From an uncultured Clostridium sp. (GTDB lineage: Bacteria; Bacillota_A; Clostridia; TANB77; CAG-508): DNA of 40,112 nucleotides. Both the position numbers and the translations under genes were made by a program. The first letter of the stretch is position 1; each line of letters begins with the position of its first letter. Below are positions 22,201 to 30,023 of the stretch, piece by piece. Below the pieces are notes generated by a model, which was given only the letters and a program-made list of their open reading frames with translations, was not told the DNA's origin and did no database searches. The stretch lies in contig CANCZH010000005.1 of NCBI GenBank assembly GCA_947382445.1, positions 1-40,112 on the forward strand, written 5' to 3'.

Positions 22201-23128
22201 TTAATTCTTTCGCTTTATCCTCTAATTCTTTTATTTTATCTTCTAATTCCTTTATTTCATTTTCTAATGTTTCATTTTCAGCTTCTAATTCAGCACGTTC
22301 TTCTAATAAAGGATTTAATTCATTATCAATAATATTTTGCTTTTGTCTCTCCAAATTTTCTATTCTATTATTTTGGTTTGCAATTTCTCTATTCATTTGA
22401 TCAATATAGTCTTGTATTCTTTTTTCTATATCTCCAATTTGTTTTTTAATATCATCACCATTTGAAGGATCAAATTCAGTACCTTCTGCTGTTTTAGTTG
22501 GCGTATATGAAGTATCAGGAGTATATGTTGCTGCTTGTTCTTTATTCCACCAAGCTATGTTTGGTGGAGAATTTTTTGGTGCTAAACCAGGCAAATTAGC
22601 ATTTGCTTCTGCAAGCAAGTATGCTTCATGATTATTTTTTGCTTCTTTAGACTCTGTTAATACAAAATTTGTTTTTCCAGTTGCTTTAACCTCTGCACCA
22701 GCTCCTGTAGCTACAAGTGGATCACAATATCCTCTTACAGTAGCACTTGACATTCCTGAAAATGTTTTTGATTCCAATTTTAAGCTATATGTACTTCCTG
22801 AACAACTAGGATGCCCATGACTCCATATTGTAAATTTTCCTGATGGTGGATTAGTTACATTTTTTGAAAAAGCTTCTCCATTTACTGCTCCTGATAATAT
22901 AACCTCTGTTTGTCTTTTACGAAAAAATGGTTTTCCATGTGCATCACACCAATATGCTGAATGTGCAATCATTTCAGGATAATATCTTTCACCATCAAAA
23001 GGTCCTGCATCTGCTGTATAATCTTGAATTAACTCTAATCCAAAAACTTCATTTGCAGATACGAAAATATATACTAAAAATATTGCTATTATTAAAGAGG
23101 AAAGTACTCTAATTACTTCTTTTTTCAT
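16298..23128 (-). CDS. Giant membrane-anchored surface protein with coiled-coil rod, second gene of cassette B (2276 aa)
   Basis: I chose the ATG at 23128 (MKKEVIRVLSSLIIAIFLVY, a signal peptide) because GGAGG lies 8 bases before it; a longer frame begins 11 codons earlier. Order: a beta-type N-terminal module, a coiled coil of about 325 residues (about 229-553) rich in Glu/Leu/Asn heptads, a module shared with the 3326-10630 paralog, a cysteine cluster (CGYDL...CTDECDHKSC, about 779-806), an SdrD-B module (LAGDVWLDIESQ, about 856), a second one (GYVWEDEKTEDV, about 1441), the conserved C-terminal half, and a final membrane helix (about 2243-2268) after the sequence APTGIGRL. The coiled coil is absent from the paralog, so it is an insertion or a loss. 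The start overlaps the previous stop (TAATG), indicating coupled translation. No in-frame CGG was found. Confidence 0.9.
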   Translation of the reverse strand: MKKEVIRVLSSLIIAIFLVYIFVSANEVFGLELIQDYTADAGPFDGERYYPEMIAHSAYWCDAHGKPFFRKRQTEVILSGAVNGEAFSKNVTNPPSGKFTIWSHGHPSCSGSTYSLKLESKTFSGMSSATVRGYCDPLVATGAGAEVKATGKTNFVLTESKEAKNNHEAYLLAEANANLPGLAPKNSPPNIAWWNKEQAATYTPDTSYTPTKTAEGTEFDPSNGDDIKKQIGDIEKRIQDYIDQMNREIANQNNRIENLERQKQNIIDNELNPLLEERAELEAENETLENEIKELEDKIKELEDKAKELKEVTIPGLKESIQELENTISQLESEISYLEDITIPPLQENVDKINNEINKINSDIANLDSYINDLEPRIPEFEQTIQECNVNIDNLNNQLDDLLSQWPRNQQKIQEVRDKIASEEIRRNNAQGRIDQYNEKKEQKIQKEQDLADAQTRLADAEKVLNEAKDSFDKARDNLNTTKEELSKAQEELTKAEDEFKKINEEDLPNARNQIDEKRDKHDENSRRIIELNSQIDYCQYRIDNIQRQIDNAKNYIEQLKGAIDNAEDAKINNESLKGLRELQKILLESSDVIGDEEGYSSATAEGLLKEAAIFNAMHNGDGGIKDDYKGTIEDKTVQEDVKVEYYADKQQYVVGPFNIKYMEVYAFENQFAGITGVPELKLNIDGSEVVKELGDGWAFGWKEERKTVGTLGDEVPEKFDVYPHTEEDFYLIIDYEDGLNKITGFHLDFRYLIAEAKYEHYDGIIEIWKWKVGTPEFETCGYDLSEHKKDEAGNCTDECDHKSCTNYIAATVSVSKSKAGEGEIQACMRVVEAKRKYEEEEMEFVWDIDLTTTLAGDVWLDIESQKANLFSANGLWEGGERGLDNIGVTVYLYQGTTKLRKALFHDESGAQLSWPLYTAGGHYEVNRLEAPGGAANCFYVVEFEYDGQVLKSTVYMSNGGGEGSAGAYSSSPDSYSKSSMAVEEVVNRANLDASFGEITGDFSTSTGITHTTGLDGNGAGGSGSLEYSTGSSGEMMESKLQSPFRSNSSSIGTRYNIVASTYYNNTDTLGVSVNQEQFRIKYPVEGTYYVLNAVNKGTQRYIAEYMLHINLGLIERTETDISVLKDLYKVTVVVNEQKMTKEFNPYGKITNYEDFLIKLENTRVDGGYTLGLYSSDVGYQSYQRYCNAIKAVQDIKDGTELKVYATYIIRVYNNSDTMDVEINEITDYFDKTFTLISNDTYTSIINDDTKRDKTLVAEKPYYRICSLDSPKDWKPTRTENLNGMEVTVNGHSAKGDLEWNDISSVNGEFYSSKSSSLTNIKLDNSEYAEIFTTYEIDRKGYSEITGSGNVGKVAISTRNALVGDKYNIAELSNYSTYYSEKDINAGYYTPYVEGRVSGRVDRDSAPNNIDKGDLKNASKYEDDTFNANTLKVRIATYEREMYGYVWEDEKTEDVGSYDLKVGNGYKDSGEKLVPNVEVSLYEVINLGEVNASGSYDATYDGLEYYYKVPNQFYNLPKTESTGVNGENNVTLTLNEKAKDIDGNDVEGNYYLYGFLAGDYITRFDYGKRADSTATIYEERYKTAEEKDIIKYNGQDYENTRFLAELTTENKALNTKYLDLTQNTKINGTDINDLQISKARDNESRRMVVNSYSRNIENDRGEILRDRLADNTEYVESTQMFAETPIMSIEVDDPQTMRKTQTPGSKMRPQTTLRPTAYAPYNEKTDPNENQYLGYRYTIKNVNFGLEKRAETDIKLEKYVDTIMLTKADEIIFAAYMDEDGKVITEHANTKALDKLTYISHSDAITAGLVQQGFYAIAVEDDYMDDLSLLIKYKMKVINNSEVDFTGRLNDYYLSKDMIKSANGSPTVDLYKLITGSIDDNIDDNINLGELDDRGISTNSTLAEILSWNQVWNPDNTDQSTLAKLLNLDDLTPDGSIDQTDTLRPEVIVYGRYVGRFYYENKIGNQETPYEIKNYVKKIDVDDLTVTYETDKVVRTTVDQLVDYIDVNTSLDEFESGIGIENASWSLADTYVEEDGTITSLRNIISDSAYRLPSTVSGESVVKSIYDEKDRKLIRDSSSNIAISHNERLERNPENNRMKYIDTVGNRVQSMFNSGMTFELKPAKYNPDNPKESIGTIYIITRKNTSSGQDANEMKMDNLAEILVYSNSTGRRDINSVPGNAMAIAKYDGFWKAGYNSIDLARDDDVNEVSVDNWTLYPENDAWSPEYVTIIAPTGIGRLTLIRNNIMQIAGLVIVLIGFITIFTVKQVKIRKNQDN

Positions 23129-26100
23129 TATACATACCTCCTTTTGTCTATAATTCTCCATACGAGAACAGCTGTTGGTATAAGTACAACTAATGAAACT
23201 ATAACAATTGGGAATACACCAATTGGAAGTCCAGTAGATACACCTATTATGCTATCTGCATATGATAAATCATCTTCATCTAGTTGATTTCCAGGAGTTG
23301 AGTCAATATCTGCAATTCCTTTATCATTAATAGCATCAACTATTTCTACTGTATTATGAACTAGTCCAGTATTTTCTTCTGTCATATTCTTAATAAGAAC
23401 TAACTTTAAATCCCTTGTTTCATTTGGATTAATTTTTTCTTCTGATAGAGCTTGTGTATATATATTTCCATCAGATGCTAAGTACCAATCTGGATTTAAT
23501 GAAGAATCAAATTCCATTCCATTAGCTACATAATCAGCTATTTTATTTATTGTTCCTGGAATAGTTCCTTGATTTGTTACAGTAATTTTATATTCAACTA
23601 ATACTTTTGAATTTGATACTAATTTAGGATCAATATCAACTTTTGCAAGTTTTGTTCCAAATTGCTCAAAAGTATTACTTTCAGCATTATTTTGAACTGT
23701 CATTCTCTCAACACCAGCATCAATTTTCATATCAAATATATCTTCATCAGATAATTGTAAATCAACACCACAAACACTTAAATCATCTATTGAAATATTG
23801 TCTGTCAGGTAATTATCATTAATGTTCATAACATTAGAATTGTTTTTTAACATTACATCTGAATTTTGAGAACTTAAAACATATTCAGATTCATCATAAT
23901 TAAATCTTACATAATATTTTCCATTTTTAAGTCCTTTAAAAATATATCTACCAGAAACATCTGTAATCATAGAATCTACTTTTTCATTTGTTTCTGAATT
24001 ATATAAATAAACTATAATTCCTGGTAAAGATTTTTCATTACTATCTTGTACTTTATTTTTATTAGTATCAATATATGCACAACCTGTTAACTCGTAATAT
24101 TCTTTTTCTTCACTATCTTCAATAATACTATAATTTCTTTCATTATCAAATTCTTTATTTCCAGCACTTAATTTTAGAGTAGCATGTACAACATTTTTAC
24201 TATCATCAATTATCTTTGATCTAGTTGTAACTATCATTTTTTGTCCAGCATTCAAAGACATTAAAGCAGATTTAGTAAAATCAGTTGAATTTTTAGTTAC
24301 AACACTCTTATCATCCTTTAAAATTTCCAATGCTTCTGTATTAATGTTCTCTGAATCTTGAAGTGCTAATCTAATGTCAAAAATATCAAATTTAGAATTA
24401 TTTATTACTTCATATCTATAATTAATTTCATTATTTTTTGAAATATATCCCATCTCAGATGAATTTAATAGTCTAATACGAATATCTAATAAATCAAATT
24501 CAACTTTATTTTTAAATGAGAAACTCTCATCATCATATAAAACTTTTGTCTCAGAATCAATTACATACTCATTTCCTGTTAAGTTTGTACCATCTAACTT
24601 AATATTGTATTTAATACGCATAGCATCACTTTTAAGCATTTCAGGAATAGTAAATTTTAATAATCCTGTACTTTGGTCATAATCAAAATCAATTGAATTA
24701 ACTCCTTCTAATTCAACATTTCCAACTGTAATATCTTTTGATAATTGTTTTGTAATTACTACATTATGTAAGTCTCTTCCAGAAATATTTGACATTATAA
24801 ACATGCATTCATTTTCCATATCTGCTACTTTTTTATTATAAATTCCATTTTCCATAATATTAAAGTCTTTTTTCTCTATTGGATATTCTGGTGTTTCAAT
24901 TGAAATTTCATCAACATTTTTAGCTTTTACTGTAGAATTTATCTTTAAATTATTTTTAAATTTGTAAGTATCACAATCAATTATTATTCTTTTTTCTGCG
25001 TTTGGCTCTATTGTTTTAGCATATACACGAACATTATTATCCTCTACATCTTTATATAATAATTCATCTGAATTTGCTTCAATATAAACAATCTCGCTCA
25101 TTATTGGAAGATGTACCATAACATCTTCTGCCGCTACATTTCCTGTATTTTTTAATATTACTTCTATTTTAGTTTCAGATATTTCTTTTATAATATCATC
25201 TGTTAATCTTATTGTTGCTTCAATTGTAGTTTTTTCAATTTGCTCAGGTTCTTGCGTGATAGGTGTCTCATTAGGTTTTCTTTCAGGTACCTCATTATTA
25301 GAAGAATTTGGAGTTTTTTCTGCTTCTTCTTTATAATAAGTTGTATATGTTCCATAAAAAGCATCATCTGATGATAAATTTGCTGGAATCATATAATCAT
25401 ATTCAAATTCTAAGCTATTATTAGGCTCTAAAATAAAATCACTGTTTAATAATATTAAATATGATTTAACATTTCCCATTTTATACATATTTCTTTTCCA
25501 GCCATTTGATTCATCTAAAAGGTCAGTAGTTGCTTCACCATTTTCTGAATAATAAACAGTATATAAAATATCACTATTATTGCATTTTATTTCTGTATCA
25601 AGAATTGTATCAACTGTTGTTCCTAAGTCTTTTCCTGTTTCTATTTCTTTATTACCTGCAAAAGGTGTTCTTCCTAATATTTGAAAATTAGAATATTTGT
25701 TAGATGTATTGTTCATAACAGAAATATACATTGTTGCAAGTTTTGAACTTGCTCCCTCTTCAATTAACTCTGATTGAGCATCTTGTTTTACTGAGCTAAC
25801 TTTATCTTCTTTATTATCATTTTCTTCTGGTTTATTTTCTTCTGGTCTGTTTTCTTCATTTTCAACTGGTTTTTCTTCATCTTCTGGTTTAGTTTCTGTT
25901 ACTTGGTCATTTATTAATTTCTCTGGTGCTTTAAATGTAAGTGGCACACTAGATAAACCATTTTTTAAGTATGAAATATTATCACTTGGTATATACATGT
26001 TCCATTCAATTTCATTTTCATATTTAACAGAATCCGCGTTATAATAGCACATTTCTGCATTTTCAATAATATCTTCTGTAAATTCATTTGAAATTAAATC

Positions 26101-28048
26101 AACATCAAAAGAAATTATAGTTCCATTAGTTTCTTTGTTTAAATTGTAAGAAGTTTGTAATCCACTTAAAGTAACTCTAATTATATTAAATTCATCATCT
26201 ATAAAATTTTCAACATTAGCAATTTCTAATTCATTATTAGCATAAAATAAGTCTATGTTTCTTATTTTAATTTCTCTTATTGCCTTAGGTAATCTAATTT
26301 CAAAAACAGGATTTTCATATAAATCTGATATATCATCATTATTATTTAGTCTAATTTTAAAATTTACACTTTCATTTGCAACAGTTGTAGATAATTCTGT
26401 TTGTGCAATTTCTAAACTTGCATTTGAAGAACTTTGCTTAATAATAACATCACTTTCTACATCTCCTAAATTATCAACAGCTCCTTCTGTGTATGTTGCA
26501 AGACATTCTGAGATATTTACTAATTTTTCAAATTTCTTTACTATATCACGAGAATATTCTAATTTTTTAATTGATTTTGTATTTATTATAGAAATATTTC
26601 CATCATTTAATGGCTTTGATGTTCTAATTTTTATTTTTCCAATTGCTTCTTCATATTGAATAATATATGTTCCATCTTCATTAGGTTCCATATCAAATGA
26701 AATAGTAGAAATAACCTCATCTTTCATATTTAAAATTTCTACCTTTCCTTCTTCACCTAAAACAGCTAATAAATTTTCTTTTGAAAATTGAGTTGTTTTA
26801 TAATAAGACATTACTCCATTTTCATTTTCTGTATAACAAAAATCTCCATCACTTGTAACAAAATATTCATCTTTATCTACAATCTCTAATGAAGAAAGCA
26901 AATCAGACCTACTAATATTTAGTAAATCTTTTCTTTCATATGTAATTTCATATTTTTCATTTTGACTATCAGCAACTAAATAACCTTTACTAACTTCATC
27001 ATCTCTATCATCTTTTGTATATTCAACTACATTATTTGTAACATCAGTTAAGTCATATGATACATCAATTGTTTTTTCTTCTTTTTCATTAGTATATTTG
27101 TTCAAAGTAAATTGCATTTTGCAATTTACTATATCATTAGAAGTTTCATCTCCAACATACATATATGTTATTACATATACATCTTCACCATATGAATTAT
27201 AAATATTACCATCTTTTTCATTATTCTCAACATTAATTATTAATTGGTTTTCATTAATTGTATAGTTATCTTCTGAAAATTCAATTTCATAATCTTCTCT
27301 ACCTTGAGTATATGAAAGTTTATTTACATTTACTTTTGCACTTTGAAAATTCATTTTTTCTATTTGAGGAATATCAATTACAAGTTCAGTACTTTTTACA
27401 GGTAAATTTACATTTCCATTATTTCCAGAAACTTTAACTAACGTTTGAAGTATTTTGCCTTTTTGTTCTCCTAAATCATAATCAATATTTTTTATTACAG
27501 TACTCTCAATATTAGTAGAAGTATTTTCTTTCCAAGAAAGATTTAAAATTACTTCTTTCTCAATCTTATGCTCTATTGCTTCATTATCAACATATACTCC
27601 TGAAAAAACTATTTTATTATCAGCATTTAGGGAATTTGAATTTAAAATTTCTTCTCTTTTAAATTCAATAGGAATAGAAATTAGTTCAGTTTCATTTTGA
27701 CTAATTCCTTTAATTTTTATTTCATTATTTTTAATTTGAAATTCCTCTCCTTTAAAAGCAAAATTCAAATTGTCTCCAAATTTTAAATTTCCACTTTTCA
27801 AGTATCCTTTTTGGATTACAGAAATTTCAAAATTGATTTTTAATTCACTTTCTCCGAATATCACAGATAAGAGAATCCACATTTTCACCACTTTCTGTTG
27901 AAAAGTATCCTTTAACAGAAAGTGCATCTTCTGGATTATCTGCTGCCCAAACAATGTTACTTGTTATAGGAAAGAATTCCAAAACAATAAGAATTACTAG
28001 TATTACAGCTGCTACTGTTTTTTTCATGATTTGTTTTTTACTTAGCAT
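23128..28048 (-). CDS. Large DUF11/SdrD-B surface protein, first gene of cassette B, needs +1 shift at CGG (1639 aa)
   Basis: The ATG at 28048, behind AAGGAA, encodes a signal peptide (KKTVAAVILVILIVLEFF) and mature start (AADNPEDALSV). That frame stops after 67 codons at 27845. The body lies in the +1 frame and has no plausible start of its own. The frames meet at codon 65, GAT ATT CGG AGA; skipping the C gives ...CDI-GESELKINFEIS..., which aligns with the paralog at 10627-15921. Further on are beta modules, an acidic Pro/Glu linker (about 714-750), DUF11-like repeats, an SdrD-B module (YIDTNKNKVQDSNEKS, about 1318-1386), and a membrane helix (about 1609-1632) after ADSIIGVSTG. Without the shift only a short secreted peptide would be made. 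The frame break could also be a sequence error. Confidence 0.85.
27854..27856 (-). other. In-frame CGG at a +1 frame change (giant gene)
   Basis: The context is GAT ATT CGG AGA AAG TGA. The upstream frame ends three codons after CGG, and the downstream frame resumes with GGA GAA AGT. Confidence 0.75.
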
Positions 28049-28093
28049 AAGATATTGTTCCTTTCTATGGCAATTTAATCATATCTACTTTTT

Positions 28094-28121
28094 ATATTAA
28101 TAAAATATTAATTTTAGTCAA
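28094..28121 (-). promoter_or_regulatory. Candidate promoter for cassette B
   Basis: TTGACT (28121-28116) and TAATAT (28099-28094) are 16 bases apart on the minus strand, 46 bases before the ATG at 28048. Confidence 0.4.
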
Positions 28122-28163
28122 TATTAATATTTTTCCAGTATCTATTGTATAAAACTACAATAA

Positions 28164-28173
28164 ATTACGGAAA
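28164..28173. promoter_or_regulatory. Shared decamer attacggaaa upstream of cassette B
   Basis: It is identical to 16048-16057 and similarly placed before the paralogous cassette. It lies in the 265-base divergent region between cassette B and the small plus-strand genes. Confidence 0.3.
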
Positions 28174-28313
28174 TAAACAAAAAAAGCCTTTTTTAGACTA
28201 CTATTAAATTTTCATTACATTTTGCAAACAAACTCTAAAATTCACATTTTTAAATAATATTCATAATATATTTTAAAAAGTATCTGCATATATTGAAATT
28301 AGGAGGAAAAAGT

Positions 28314-28430
28314 ATGAATAATCTTGATGTTAATTCACTAATGAAAATGCTTTCAAAAATGGATAAAAAAGAATTAGAAGCTGGGCTTGCCAAAGCACAA
28401 GAAATTTTAAATCAGAAAAAGGATAATTAA
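28314..28430 (+). CDS. Small 38-residue protein of unknown function
   Basis: The ATG sits 7 bases after a perfect AGGAGG. The peptide starts MNNLDVNSLMKMLSKMDKK and continues with an amphipathic helix (ELEAGLAKAQEILNQKK). There is no membrane segment or signal. The strong ribosome site and codon use support a real gene despite its size. It is divergent from cassette B and precedes the structured element at 28463. I recall similar short proteins annotated as hypothetical in Clostridia but cannot assign a role. Confidence 0.75.
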   Translation: MNNLDVNSLMKMLSKMDKKELEAGLAKAQEILNQKKDN

Positions 28431-28462
28431 TTTAATCAATAAATTATTTATTTATATGCAAT

Positions 28463-28655
28463 ATACAATTTTTAGCATAAGGTAAAAAATGATTTTCATA
28501 AGGGCGGCTCTTCGGCTTCGATAATTTCTAAATAAAATGAACTGAGCCTCTCCGCGGATGGAACGCGCACCCTCAGTTCATTTTATCAAGAAATTATTAC
28601 GAACCCTCCGTTTGCACTTATTAAAATCATTTTTTACCTTATACTAAAATTGTAT
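28463..28655. ncRNA. Long GC-rich rod-like inverted repeat, candidate structured RNA or MITE-like element
   Basis: Two outer arms of about 33 bases (28463-28496 and 28623-28655, one or two mismatches) enclose nested stems. These are ATAAG/CTTAT, TTCG/CGAA, ataatttct/agaaattat, and a perfect 15-bp ataaaatgaactgag/ctcagttcattttat. The apical loop has its own CGCG/CGCG hairpin. The internal loops are far richer in G+C than the AT-rich surroundings, the usual mark of selected RNA structure. It contains no reading frame. It lies after the 38-residue gene and before the next gene, so it could be a 3' RNA, an independent RNA, or a small palindromic mobile element. I see no clear target-site duplication. 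Confidence 0.65.
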
Positions 28656-28734
28656 CTCAGTACAACTAACTATAAAATTATTTTAAATTCGTGTCATACT
28701 GTCAAAGTATATTCTAAACAATAGGAGGTACTCT

Positions 28735-29101
28735 ATGAATGAAGATTTAGGAAAACAATTATCAGACATTTTAGCTGATAAAAACATAGATTTGAACCAA
28801 ATTTTAGAAAATTTCAAAAATAATTCACAAGAACAAAACACTCAAAATGAAACTAAACAAAATGAAAGTGGAATCTTCGATCAAATTGATACAGATACCT
28901 TTCTAAAATTTCAAAAAATATTTAACTTAATAAATTCTAAAAAAGATGGTCGGGCAAGATGAAAACCTATTAAAAGCATTAAAACCATATATGAGAGACT
29001 CTAGAAAAGAAAAAATAGACAAATACATAAAACTATTACATATATTTAAACTTATGGAAAAATTTCAAGAAATGGGAGGTAACATAAATGACTTTTTATA
29101 A
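28735..29101 (+). CDS. Small 121-aa protein read through a +1 shift at CGG; probable sporulation-associated family
   Basis: The ATG at 28735 follows AGGAGG. The first frame (MNEDLGKQLSDILADKNIDL...) ends at 28962 after GAT GGT CGG GCA AGA TGA. Skipping the C of CGG (codon 73) leads to GQDENLLKALKPYMRDSRKEKI and on to a stop at 29101. The result has the layout I recall from a clostridial family of small proteins: a helical N-terminus, a polar linker, then a basic LLxALKPYLRxxRxxKIDKYI-type helix pair. The second half also contains an ATG (28946) that could give a separate 51-aa protein, but it has no ribosome site and sits upstream of the CGG. The end overlaps the next gene by 14 bases. The function is unknown; the link to sporulation is inference. 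Confidence 0.75.
28951..28953 (+). other. In-frame CGG at a +1 frame change (small gene)
   Basis: The context is GAT GGT CGG GCA AGA TGA. The downstream frame resumes as GGG CAA GAT GAA. It is the only plus-strand case. Confidence 0.75.
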
Positions 29102-29405
29102 TCCTTTTTTTCCACCTTTTCCAAGATATTCACCACAAAATTCCCCAAAAAATGCTCAACCTGAGGAAAAAAAGTCTAATACAGGATCAATAAATTCAAA
29201 AAAGCAGCAAGAAACTTGTCAAAATAGCAACTCAGAATTGCAAAAAAATAATCGTAAAAAAACCCTAGATTTAGGATTTATTCACGATTATTTACAAGAC
29301 ACAGATACATTAATTTTACTTGGATTACTATTTTTTCTTTACAATGAAGATAATAAAAATCTACCATTAATGTTCTGTTTATTTTTATTGCTAATGGATA
29401 ATTAG
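29088..29405 (+). CDS. Small Pro-rich protein with C-terminal hydrophobic segments, unknown function
   Basis: This is a 105-aa product behind GGGAGGTAACATAA. It has an aromatic/Pro-rich start (MTFYNPFFPPFPRYSP), a polar Asn/Gln/Lys-rich middle, then a hydrophobic end (TLILLGLLFFLYNEDNKNLP, then LMFCLFLLLMDN). The start overlaps the preceding 121-aa gene by 14 bases, so the two are probably translated together. The stop region overlaps the stop of the convergent minC by 4 bases. Proteins of this layout occur among hypothetical, possibly spore-related, clostridial proteins; this is recollection, not proof. Confidence 0.75.
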   Translation: MTFYNPFFPPFPRYSPQNSPKNAQPEEKKSNTGSINSKKQQETCQNSNSELQKNNRKKTLDLGFIHDYLQDTDTLILLGLLFFLYNEDNKNLPLMFCLFLLLMDN

Positions 29406-30007
29406 CTAATTTCAATATTTTCGCCATCTAAATAAATAAAAGGCAATTTGTAGTCATTTTCAGGAATCTCCTTAACAACATTAGCAATTCTAACTTGTGT
29501 TGAATCAATTGAATTTGCTGTGATTATAGCCTTTTTATTTCCATTTGCTCCTGCATGAGCAACACCTCTAATTTTTCCTGTAACAATAATATTCTCACCA
29601 GCAATTACTTCTGCACCATAGTTTAAATCTCCTAATATAGCAATACTTCCTGAAAATTCTTCACGTTGCCCTGAACGTAAATTTCCCCTAATAAATTTAG
29701 TTTCAGAAGTTTCAACTGAAGCTTCAAAAGTTCTTTTTATTGCATGTAATCCTAATACTTCTCCTGTATCTCCAAAAGTTATTCTAGTATCAATATCTCC
29801 ACTTATAATAGTTCTTATTGCTGTTTGTTCATTTTCTTTAAGAGCTTTTCCAACTATATGAATTGGTAATTTTTCTTTTTCATAATATTTCTTAATACGA
29901 GGTAACTTACTTCCAAATTCCTTTAAAATCTCCTCAAATTCAGTTCCCGCATCCACTGTTATTTTTATTTCTTCATTTGTGCTTGATACACGTAAACAAC
30001 TTCTCAT
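29402..30007 (-). CDS. minC: Septum-site-determining protein MinC (201 aa)
   Basis: MinC blocks FtsZ polymer assembly away from mid-cell, normally recruited by MinD. Seen: an N-terminal domain with VDAGTEFEEILKEFGSKLP, then a linker, then the MinC C-terminal beta-helix (GSIAILGDLNYGAEVIAGENIIVTG cut at several glycine turns, then GKIRGVAHAGANGN). The length is slightly below the usual 210-230. I chose the ATG at 30007 because GGAGG precedes it; a longer frame lacks a ribosome site. It lies 16 bases after mrdA in the same operon. No minD follows, which is unusual; the next genes are convergent. There is no terminator between minC and the convergent small gene. Confidence 0.93.
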   Translation of the reverse strand: MRSCLRVSSTNEEIKITVDAGTEFEEILKEFGSKLPRIKKYYEKEKLPIHIVGKALKENEQTAIRTIISGDIDTRITFGDTGEVLGLHAIKRTFEASVETSETKFIRGNLRSGQREEFSGSIAILGDLNYGAEVIAGENIIVTGKIRGVAHAGANGNKKAIITANSIDSTQVRIANVVKEIPENDYKLPFIYLDGENIEIS

Positions 30008-30023
30008 TATACTTCCTCCATTT

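Noticed and set aside
28694..28722. A sporulation sigma-E-like promoter (TCATACT, 14 bases, TAAACAAT) before the 28735 gene
   Set aside because: The start of transcription would fall at or after the ribosome site, leaving no usable leader.
28946..29101. A separate 51-aa gene starting at the ATG 28946
   Set aside because: It has no ribosome site, and the ATG lies before the CGG inside the upstream coding region. The joined 121-aa reading explains both halves better. It is not fully excluded as a minor product.
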